DNA of 64,000 nt from Dokdonia pacifica (lineage in GTDB: Bacteria > Bacteroidota > Bacteroidia > Flavobacteriales > Flavobacteriaceae): positions 1-64,000 of the forward strand of contig NZ_FZNY01000012.1 in the NCBI RefSeq assembly GCF_900188275.1. Direction: 5' to 3'. A program made the translations under genes and the position numbers. This document shows, piece after piece, positions 8,398-15,527 of the stretch (positions are counted from its first letter, which is position 1; every line of letters begins with the position of its first letter). Below the pieces are notes generated by a model. That model had not been told where the DNA came from. It made no database searches and saw only the letters and a list, made by a program, of their open reading frames with translations.

Positions 8398-10011
8398 ATG
8401 AATACCTATTCAGATAAAACACAAATATCCGAACGGCAATCCGTAGCTAATGCCATTGTTCAGAAAAAAGACAATAGCTCTTCTGGAATGTATCTAGAAG
8501 ATAACCGTCCTGAAACCCTAGCACAACGAAAATTGCAGAAGGCAACAGATACGTATACGTCACAAGAATCCATTCAGAAAAAAGAAAACAACACAGGCTT
8601 ACCAGATAACTTAAAAACAGGAATAGAAAACCTCTCTGGTATTGCTATGGATGATGTGAAGGTGCATCGAAATTCTGATAAACCAGCACAATTACAAGCA
8701 CACGCCTACGCACAAGGCACTGATATTCATTTAGGACCAGGACAAGAAAAACATCTTCCTCATGAGGTCTGGCATGTAGTACAACAAAAACAAGGACTTG
8801 TCAAACCTACTGTGCAAATGAAGGGAAAAGTAAACATCAACGATGATGATGGCTTGGAGAAAGAAGCAGATGTAATGGGAGCAAAAGCATTGCAATTAGT
8901 TAGTATTTCACCAAAAACAGAGTACAGCCATCAAGGAAATAGCACAAGCACAGTCACTAAAACAGTACAAAGAATGGCTGTTCACCCTGAAGGTGATTAT
9001 AGAGAAAAATTAGGAAACCAAGAAACCGTTATTAATAAATTGGACCTACTCATTGCAATTATGCAAAGAGCCCTAGCTGGAGTTTTCCCAGAAGATTCTA
9101 TGATAATAGAAATTACGAATAAAGGAGAAATGACACCTGCTTGGAACCACCCAAAAGGTACAACAAATAATCCCGGAAAACTTGGAGATATTGGGGTACA
9201 GTTTAATAAATGGTATTTAGAAAGAGTTTCTTTGGGAGATTTAATAGGGATGTTTATACATGAGGTTGGGGTACATACGTTTGCTGATAAACTTATGGGG
9301 AAAGAAGTACAACCAAATGGAAGTTGGACCGCTGATGGCGATTCTAATGCTGCTGCCGAATACCATGATCAAAGCAATCCTCATGATAATCAACTCGGAG
9401 GTACCATTGAAGGATATCCAAATGCCGCTGAAGCTCCTGGCAGTAGAAGCTGGAGAAGGTCAAGACAACGTGATCATGTGAATCTAGCTAAAAGCCTTTC
9501 TGGAGGGAAAAGTTCCAGGGCCAGTATATATACAGAACTATACCTTAATACTGGAGATGCAGTAAATGAAGAATTAGAAGAAGGAATAGCAAAAGATACA
9601 GTTCTAAAAGATTTAACTCGATCTTTTCTATTTGATTTAGGGCGATTGGCCGCTACAGATGATGGTGGTGCTGTATCTATATTTTGGAATACAGAAACTA
9701 TTGGACAGCTCATGGATTACTATCTAGTAAATATTCTAAAACCAGAGGAAGATAGCCATAAATGGTTAAAAAGGGCTTCACTCAATATTAGATCTGGGAA
9801 ATGGCAAATACGTGGCTATTTACTAGGCGTACTGGGTTCTTTAATGATTTCTTCTAACCCCGGTTCTCAAATAGCTCGCTCTGCTGTTGCAGGAACAATA
9901 GCTGGCGGAGTTATGTTAGCTACAGGAGCTACAGCCGCTGTTCCTGCAATTGCGACAGCTGCTGTTGTAGGTGGTGGATTATATCTCTTACAAAAACTTT
10001 TTGGTTATTAA
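8398..10011 (+). CDS. DUF4157 (eCIS-core) protein with a second HExxxH domain and hydrophobic tail
   Basis: 537 residues, no signal peptide. Residues about 66-165 match the DUF4157/eCIS-core domain: DDVKVHRNSDKPAQLQAHAY, then HEVWH at 122-126 (a zincin-like HExxH) and a possible third ligand in LEKEAD at about 153-158. This domain is known from proteins associated with extracellular contractile injection systems and from polymorphic-toxin-like proteins. A second region (about 200-470) contains FIHEVGVHTF, an HExxxH motif at 288-293 rather than HExxH, and a later RQRDH. The C-terminus (about 485-537) is a Gly/Ala-rich hydrophobic pair of helices (GTIAGGVMLATGATAAVPAI). No injection-system structural gene or obvious immunity gene is in the window. 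I infer an exported effector or toxin-like protein. Confidence 0.8.
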   Translation: MNTYSDKTQISERQSVANAIVQKKDNSSSGMYLEDNRPETLAQRKLQKATDTYTSQESIQKKENNTGLPDNLKTGIENLSGIAMDDVKVHRNSDKPAQLQAHAYAQGTDIHLGPGQEKHLPHEVWHVVQQKQGLVKPTVQMKGKVNINDDDGLEKEADVMGAKALQLVSISPKTEYSHQGNSTSTVTKTVQRMAVHPEGDYREKLGNQETVINKLDLLIAIMQRALAGVFPEDSMIIEITNKGEMTPAWNHPKGTTNNPGKLGDIGVQFNKWYLERVSLGDLIGMFIHEVGVHTFADKLMGKEVQPNGSWTADGDSNAAAEYHDQSNPHDNQLGGTIEGYPNAAEAPGSRSWRRSRQRDHVNLAKSLSGGKSSRASIYTELYLNTGDAVNEELEEGIAKDTVLKDLTRSFLFDLGRLAATDDGGAVSIFWNTETIGQLMDYYLVNILKPEEDSHKWLKRASLNIRSGKWQIRGYLLGVLGSLMISSNPGSQIARSAVAGTIAGGVMLATGATAAVPAIATAAVVGGGLYLLQKLFGY

Positions 10012-10056
10012 CAAAAGAATGAGATTTAAAATTGTAGCAATACGTTTTGATTTTTT

Positions 10057-10115
10057 GCTTTCGCGAAAGCGAACCTGTGAGATTCACAACCAAAGGGAGA
10101 ATGAAACGGTAAAGC
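10057..10115 (+). repeat. Long form of the palindrome element (copy b)
   Basis: Starts GCTTTCGCGAAAGCGAACC and ends GAAACGGTAAAGC, with the conserved GTGAGATTCA and CCAAAGGGAGA middle. It is homologous to the copies at 5215, 11785, 23937 and 25281. Confidence 0.8.
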
Positions 10116-10135
10116 AAAAAAATATAATAAATAAT

Positions 10136-10219
10136 CGTCAACCTGAACTCGTTTCAGGTTCTCATCCAGTTGCACTGCTATTTGCATTGTGAGCTTCCAA
10201 AATAAATTCGGAATGACGC
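10136..10219. repeat. 84-bp dispersed repeat, copy 1
   Basis: Begins CGTCAACCTGAACTCGTTTC and ends ATTCGGAATGACGC. The same ends, the same hairpin (ACCTGAA / TTTCAGGT) and exactly the same length recur at 35117-35200, with a divergent middle. The ends are short inverted repeats (CGTCA / TGACG). Confidence 0.75.
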
Positions 10220-10297
10220 CTTATCACACAAAAACTCAAAAATGAAATTCCAAATCTCTATTTTCTATTTTCTCTTCTCTATTTTCTAAACAACAAC

Positions 10298-10990
10298 CTA
10301 CTTCCCATCAAAAGGACAAGTCGCAAAATACTCTTGAATACTAAACTTACGATCTTCAAAGGTGTCTTGAAGGATTTTATAATGTTGGATCCGGTCTATA
10401 CGGAACGCACGCATATCTTGACGTAAGTGACACCATGCAATCAAGATCCATTTGTGATACGCAGAATACATCGCACAAGGTTCTATTTTTCGAAAAGTGA
10501 TATTGGGGTCATCCGCTTTTTGATAATTGATTTCCATATACTTAAAATGCGTAATTGCCAACTGAATTTCAGACAAGGCATTACTAGAAAATTCCTCTCG
10601 CTCCCAATTAAACACCAAGATTTTGTCATTTAGTAATTCGCTTTTTTCTTGAATGGAGGTACGAAAAACTGATTTTATCTTCGTCAATGCCTCATTAAAT
10701 TCATTGACAAAAGAAGCATCTTTCGATTGACTTACGAGGTGTTGTGCTGTAATTAAAGCATTGGCTTGTTGTTCTGTAAACTGTACTGGAGCAACCGTAT
10801 AAGTATCTACTAGACTATACCCCCTACCTTCAATCGTATAGACAGGAATTCCCGCTTCTTCGAGTTTACGAATATCTCTATAGATAGTACGAACACTCAC
10901 ACCGTATTTATCGGCGAGTTCTGTTGCTGTTAGCAATCGTTTGGAGCGCAACAGGGTTAATATCGATATGAGTCTAGATAGTTGTGACAT
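10298..10990 (-). CDS. YafY-type HTH/WYL-domain transcriptional regulator
   Basis: 230 residues. The N-terminal HTH_11 winged helix (about 1-58) contains TATELADKYGVSVRTIYRDI and EEAGIPVYTIEGRGY, the classic start of YafY/DeoR-like WYL proteins. The C-terminal half (about 135-230) is a WYL domain (YSAYHKWILIAWCHLRQDMR and FRIDRIQHYKIL), which binds nucleic-acid-type or small ligands in characterised relatives. The length is slightly short for the family, which often has a C-terminal extension. The VOC-family gene further upstream on the same strand is separated by 326 bp, so shared transcription is doubtful. The target is unknown. Confidence 0.88.
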   Translation of the reverse strand: MSQLSRLISILTLLRSKRLLTATELADKYGVSVRTIYRDIRKLEEAGIPVYTIEGRGYSLVDTYTVAPVQFTEQQANALITAQHLVSQSKDASFVNEFNEALTKIKSVFRTSIQEKSELLNDKILVFNWEREEFSSNALSEIQLAITHFKYMEINYQKADDPNITFRKIEPCAMYSAYHKWILIAWCHLRQDMRAFRIDRIQHYKILQDTFEDRKFSIQEYFATCPFDGK

Positions 10991-11316
10991 AACATTACAA
11001 AGATAGCAAACGCTTGATCAGGGCGTTTGCTATATTAATATAAGTCCAATATAAATTATTCCGTTTTTATCTCTTTTTCTTCAGTATAACCTGAGGCTTT
11101 CGTTAAAAATTTTCGAAACCTTGGAGAAAATTTAGGAAGTCTCAGGTGGTTTTTCGCTTTAAGCGAAAAAATACCTTAGAAAAAGTGTCTTTTCTTTTGG
11201 TTCGTTTTCTTTGGACAAGCAAAGAAAATGAACGAAGAATATAATTGCTATTACTAAGATGATAGTATTATATAGTTAAAACAGTTATTTATATCAAGCC
11301 TACAAAAAATCACTCA
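10991..11316. other. Intergenic region with two inverted repeats
   Basis: No gene seen. It holds a perfect 21-base inverted repeat around CGCTTTAAGCG at 11150-11170, related to one at 37853. A second interrupted inverted repeat lies at 11201-11237 (TTCGTTTTCTTTG ... CAAAGAAAATGAACGAA). Both look like dispersed structural repeats rather than terminators. Confidence 0.6.
11150..11170. repeat. Second palindrome type, TTTTCGCTT-N-AAGCGAAAA
   Basis: Ten-base arms around a single central base. The same nine-base arms recur at 37853-37871. It is distinct from the CTTTCGCGAAAG palindrome although both contain the CGCTT/AAGCG pair. Confidence 0.75.
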
Positions 11317-11694
11317 TTACCCCATAGAATGGAGGGCGACGCGGTTTCCCTCTGTATCGGTAAACTGAGCAATAAATCCATTTTCTTGAATATCGGTTTT
11401 AGGCATCAAAATTTTTCCACCAGCACCTTCTACTCTACTTAGTGGTACACTTAAATCTTCACCTCCATTCAAATAAATGGTAGACCCATCGGTAGATGGA
11501 TTCATACCTTCCATTTGCAAAATAGCACCGCCTACTTTGTTATTTTCCATGTCATACGGGAAAATACCATACTTCATATGCTTATCTTCCATATGGTGGT
11601 CAATAATTTCGGCTCCTATTACTTCTGAATAGAATTTTTTTGCTCTTTCGTAATTGCTTACTGGTATTTCAAACCAATTCACTGCGTTTCTCAT
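11317..11694 (-). CDS. VOC-family (glyoxalase/bleomycin-resistance fold) protein
   Basis: 125 residues, the size of a single vicinal-oxygen-chelate unit pair. It opens with NAVNWFEIPVSNYERAKKFY, the typical first strand and helix. The closing strands are FIAQFTDTEGNRVALHS, where TDTEGNRVALHS resembles the metal-site end of the family. GGAILQMEGMNPSTDGSTIY forms the middle strands. Small VOC proteins of this type are common in Bacteroidota and mostly uncharacterised, so I give no substrate. The start is the only ATG giving a full first strand. No operon partner. Confidence 0.85.
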   Translation of the reverse strand: MRNAVNWFEIPVSNYERAKKFYSEVIGAEIIDHHMEDKHMKYGIFPYDMENNKVGGAILQMEGMNPSTDGSTIYLNGGEDLSVPLSRVEGAGGKILMPKTDIQENGFIAQFTDTEGNRVALHSMG

Positions 11695-11784
11695 GATGTA
11701 GTTGTTTTTAAAATTTTACTACTGCAAAAATATTTGAGTCATTGACAGAAGATGTCAGGGGTGGTTTTTAAATTCTATTTTTTT

Positions 11785-11845
11785 ACGCTTTCGCGAAATC
11801 GAGCTTGCGAGATTCATGACCAGAGGGAGAGTGAAACGATAAAGC
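11785..11845 (+). repeat. Long form of the palindrome element (copy c)
   Basis: Starts ACGCTTTCGCGAAATCGAGC and ends GAAACGATAAAGC. The middle matches copies a, b, d and e closely (GCGAGATTCATGACCAGAGG). Confidence 0.8.
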
Positions 11846-11916
11846 TGACTCAGAATTAAAAGAATCAAGAATCTATCTAAGATCTCTTCTCTATTTTCCA
11901 CACCCTATGTTCTCAA

Positions 11917-12026
11917 AGCTTGAAACCTGAAACCTGAAACTTAAAACCTGAAACTTAAAACCTGAAACTTAAAACCTGAAACCTGAAACCTGAAACCTGA
12001 AACCTGAAACCTAAAGCTTGAAACAC
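11917..12026. repeat. Heptamer tandem repeat (AACCTGA and variants)
   Basis: About 110 bp made of units such as GAAACCT, interspersed with GAAACTTAAAACCT variants. The units are contiguous, with no spacers. Such tracts are prone to slippage. It lies about 95 nt upstream of the LodA-like start. Confidence 0.85.
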
Positions 12027-12121
12027 AAAATCAGCTAACAATCAGGAAACCAGTATAAATACGCATATAGAATTGAGAACACAGCAGTATTTTTAGAAAC
12101 TCAAATTTTAAAAACAAAAAC

Positions 12122-14215
12122 ATGAGCCAACCTAAGTTTAGAATTTATCCCTCCATTGGAATCGCTCGAATGGGAAATGGTCCTGCTACAAAAGACCAAG
12201 TCATTTTTAGTCCAGAAGTTCCTTGGGAAAATTTATACGACACCCAACAAAACTATATTACCGAAGATGGTGCTTTAAAGAAACAAGCACAGCGTTTTTA
12301 TATTTATGAATGTGATGATGATGGGAAACCTATATGTGCGATTAGCGAAGAAGATTATGATATTCATTGGTCTGTAGAAGTTGCTAATAAAAAACCATTT
12401 TGGTATGACTTCAATAATAGTTTAGATCTTTCGGTTGTGGCAGATAATCAAAACTTATCTCCCAACTTTGTCGAAAAAAACATTGCCCCCGGTGTAGGAG
12501 CAAAACGTAGAAATCCAAATGTATTAGATCAAGGTATACGTCAAGAAGGAGGTTATGACTATCGTAAAGAACTAGTCAATAGCCCAGATGCTGTAGCGGT
12601 AAATGCATCACACAAGCGACAAGAGATTCGAGGCAAGTTTCCTTTTACGAAAGGGAAGGCCTTAAGCTTGCTTGCAAAAAGTCTACATACCAATGCAAAG
12701 CAAGTAAACCTAGGAACTGCCGAATATGATGACGGCACGCTTATTTTTTACCCAGCAGATGGAATCTCTGCTTCTTTAAATCCATCAGACTTAAATACTG
12801 ATTTTGCAGATAATTCAAATTGGTATGACGATATCTGTGATGGTCGTATTACAGCAACTATCAAATCTAAAGATGGCAAAACAGAATACCAACTCACAGA
12901 TTCAGAAAGTGCTGCTTGGGTTGCCTCTGCCCCACCAGATTATGCACCTCAAATCCAGCCTATCTCTACAATGTTTGATTTAGTATGTGGTGCTGCAAAT
13001 GATACGTATGAGCCAGAATTAAGCTTGGTATTTCCTATGATGTATCGCTTGTATAGAATGCAATGGGTAAATCTTGGAGATTTCCTTTCGCCTTCTTTTA
13101 AAGAAACGATGGATAAGCTAGCCAAAGAAAAGAAATTTAAATACATCTACGATAAAGGAAATACGCCTGAAGAACGCAAAGAAGCAACCGAAATACGTGA
13201 AATGATCTTTCACCTCTTCAGAAATCCTATTTATAATTATGATAATGAACCGATCATTCCGAGTAAGGATATGACCAATATTAATAATAGAGGGAGCGGT
13301 ACTGAGGAATTAAAACTTCCGTACTACCCTGGAGATGGAATTGATTACCCAGGAAGTCCGGCGCAATGGTTTGCCATCCCTCCTATGATTTATGAGGAAC
13401 TCCGTAAATGGAAAGACGGAGAATTTGAAACTCCAGATAGTTTTGATTTTAAGAACATCAACCAGATGGGGAGATTCTATCGTAAACGCTTTAAGCAAGC
13501 AGCAAAAGATGAGGCTAGAAAACCCTTATTGATGACACGTGCCGTTCTAGAAACCTTATACGGTGGAGGGTTTCACCCTGGCGTAGAGCTTACATGGCCA
13601 ATGCGTCATAATCTGATGTATGCAGAAAATAAGATGATTTATCCTTGGGTATCAGAGCACAAAAATTATACCTATGGTTTTTATGGCTTACGCGAAATAC
13701 GTCTCAATACGGCTTCACCTGAAGAACAAAAAGAAATCTTCTATAATGACTTTGGATTTCAAATGGATTCAGATAATATAAAAGCATCTATGAAAAAAGG
13801 AGCCGATCATTGGTTATGGAAAACAACACCTGGTGATTTAACCAAATGGATGGGAATCCCATGGCAATCGGATGCAGGAAGCTGTCAGGCCGTATTTGTT
13901 GAAAAACAATATCCTATTCCTTCTTGGTGGGCAGCAAATTTACCTGTTCAGGTATTACCAGAAGATGCGTATCACAAACTTCTTGACCCGACTATTTTAC
14001 TTGAAACCAAGCATAACATTTATGCATCACGCTTGGCATGGTTGCATACTACAGATACAGGTTTTATAGGATATCATGCAGAAGGAGGTTATATGAACGG
14101 ACTTATTAATATGGTCTATAAATGGAAAGATATAGGCGTCGTTACAGGGAGAAGACTTCATGTAAAAGGACTTCCAAAAATTGTATATGTAGCCTTCAAT
14201 GGAAAACAATCATAA
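12122..14215 (+). CDS. LodA/GoxA-like CTQ-dependent amino-acid oxidase
   Basis: 697 residues, close to the ~700 of LodA-family enzymes, which oxidise an amino acid such as lysine (epsilon) or glycine, releasing H2O2 through a cysteine tryptophylquinone (CTQ) cofactor. The N-terminus KFRIYPSIGIARMGNGP is the family hallmark. GGGFHPGVELTWPMRHN (about 479-495) and MGIPWQSDAGSCQ follow. In the latter, Asp584 and Cys588 have the Asp-x3-Cys spacing reported for LodA Asp512/Cys516. The partner Trp is probably Trp640 in RLAWL, with Trp602/603 as alternatives. There is no signal peptide, although LodA-type enzymes can be released. The LodB-like gene starts 9 nt downstream. The substrate cannot be read from the sequence. 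Confidence 0.88.
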   Translation: MSQPKFRIYPSIGIARMGNGPATKDQVIFSPEVPWENLYDTQQNYITEDGALKKQAQRFYIYECDDDGKPICAISEEDYDIHWSVEVANKKPFWYDFNNSLDLSVVADNQNLSPNFVEKNIAPGVGAKRRNPNVLDQGIRQEGGYDYRKELVNSPDAVAVNASHKRQEIRGKFPFTKGKALSLLAKSLHTNAKQVNLGTAEYDDGTLIFYPADGISASLNPSDLNTDFADNSNWYDDICDGRITATIKSKDGKTEYQLTDSESAAWVASAPPDYAPQIQPISTMFDLVCGAANDTYEPELSLVFPMMYRLYRMQWVNLGDFLSPSFKETMDKLAKEKKFKYIYDKGNTPEERKEATEIREMIFHLFRNPIYNYDNEPIIPSKDMTNINNRGSGTEELKLPYYPGDGIDYPGSPAQWFAIPPMIYEELRKWKDGEFETPDSFDFKNINQMGRFYRKRFKQAAKDEARKPLLMTRAVLETLYGGGFHPGVELTWPMRHNLMYAENKMIYPWVSEHKNYTYGFYGLREIRLNTASPEEQKEIFYNDFGFQMDSDNIKASMKKGADHWLWKTTPGDLTKWMGIPWQSDAGSCQAVFVEKQYPIPSWWAANLPVQVLPEDAYHKLLDPTILLETKHNIYASRLAWLHTTDTGFIGYHAEGGYMNGLINMVYKWKDIGVVTGRRLHVKGLPKIVYVAFNGKQS

Positions 14216-14224
14216 GTAGGACAT

Positions 14225-15349
14225 ATGATTAAAACCGATGTGATTATTATAGGTAGCGGGATTTCTGGTCTCACCCTCTCGCTACTCTTACAGAGAAAGC
14301 AAATACCACATATTGTTTTAGATCGTGTACAGAAACAAAAAGTCATGGCTTTGGGAGAAACACTTCCCCCATCGGCCATGGCTTTATTGGAAGAACTGGA
14401 GTTACTTTCATTCTTTCAAGAAAATGCACTACGTAAAACGTATGGATATCATTCGGTATGGGGAAGCAAAACTTTACAGACTACAAACTTCTTTACAAGC
14501 AATCCCTTTAAGTACGGACTTAAAATAGATAAGCAGGGTATTCAAACAGCATTAAAAGAAAAAGTAGCAAGTCATATCTTACCATTCGACCAATTAGATA
14601 CGATAAACCATACAACAAGCAAGGTAACTGTTACCCTCTCTCATAAAAAAAAAAAACAACACATTGAAGGAAACTATATCGTAGATGCTACTGGACGAAA
14701 TCGAATAGTACTAAACGTATTACAAATTCCTATCAATCTATATGATGAATTATTAGCTTTTAGTTGTCATCTTCCCAAAAAGAAGCATAAACATATGATT
14801 CATGAGGTACTTACAGAATCTTTTGCTGGCGGATGGGGTATTGTCTCTGGCTTAAATAAAGAGACGCAAGTAATGACCTTGTATACTACTAAAAATACAG
14901 GCTTACATTCACAACTTACCAACTATTCCCATTGGAAAACGATTCTTGCAGACACAAAATATCTACGGAAATACCTAGCAAAAGAAGCACCAAGTAGTAT
15001 ACATGGAGGAAAAGCAAATTCATCTGCACCTCAACAGATGGCTGGAGAAAACTGGATCGCTATTGGCGATGCTGCGATGGCATTTGACCCATTATCCTCT
15101 CATGGCATTACCAATGCTATCTATACAGCACATCGTGCAAGTGAAGTATTCACAAAGACATCATCCTATACCTTGAAAAACTACCATCAAGATATGCAAG
15201 CCATTCTTACTACCTCTCTAGAGACAAAAAACACCTTATATCTGCGAGAACAACGCTGGCCAGAAGAGGTGTTTTGGGAAACGTATCATTCATTTCTCTC
15301 CCCTCCATCTGTATCTCGTTCTCTCCATACAGCCACCTCCTCTAGCTGA
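14225..15349 (+). CDS. LodB-like FAD-dependent maturation enzyme
   Basis: 374-residue flavoprotein with an N-terminal FAD-binding motif (DVIIIGSGISGLTLSLLL, residues 4-21) and the second FAD motif GDAAMAFDPLSSHG near 277-290, typical of tryptophan-halogenase/PHBH-like monooxygenases. In Marinomonas the flavoprotein LodB is required to form the CTQ cofactor of LodA. The position here, 9 nt after the LodA-like gene and in the same direction, supports the same role. The short intergenic gap implies one transcript, closed by the hairpin at 15430. No residue essential to the FAD fold appears missing. Confidence 0.87.
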   Translation: MIKTDVIIIGSGISGLTLSLLLQRKQIPHIVLDRVQKQKVMALGETLPPSAMALLEELELLSFFQENALRKTYGYHSVWGSKTLQTTNFFTSNPFKYGLKIDKQGIQTALKEKVASHILPFDQLDTINHTTSKVTVTLSHKKKKQHIEGNYIVDATGRNRIVLNVLQIPINLYDELLAFSCHLPKKKHKHMIHEVLTESFAGGWGIVSGLNKETQVMTLYTTKNTGLHSQLTNYSHWKTILADTKYLRKYLAKEAPSSIHGGKANSSAPQQMAGENWIAIGDAAMAFDPLSSHGITNAIYTAHRASEVFTKTSSYTLKNYHQDMQAILTTSLETKNTLYLREQRWPEEVFWETYHSFLSPPSVSRSLHTATSSS

Positions 15350-15429
15350 GGTAAGAAGCTTTTTGTTTTTCATTTTAGAATAAGACTTAGAATTAAAAGA
15401 AACAGGATTTATGGAATATAATAATAAAT

Positions 15430-15473
15430 AACACCTCCCTCAATCCCTCCTTTTTAGGAGGGAAGTGTTTTAA
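15430..15473 (+). terminator. Hairpin terminator after the lodAB-like pair
   Basis: Nested stems AACAC...GTGTT and TCCCTCC...GGAGGGA followed by TTTTAATTTT. It lies between convergent genes. Confidence 0.7.
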
Positions 15474-15527
15474 TTTTCGTTTTAAATTAAGTTTTAGTGA
15501 AGTTCCTCTTTTGAGGGTTAAGAGGCT

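Larger units (their letters stand above)
11695..12121. other. Intergenic region filled with repeats
   Basis: Holds the long palindrome element (11785-11845) and a heptamer repeat tract (11917-12026) before the LodA-like gene. I see no gene in it. Confidence 0.6.

Noticed and set aside
11917-12026. Possible CRISPR array
   Set aside because: The heptamers are contiguous with no unique spacers and there are no cas genes.
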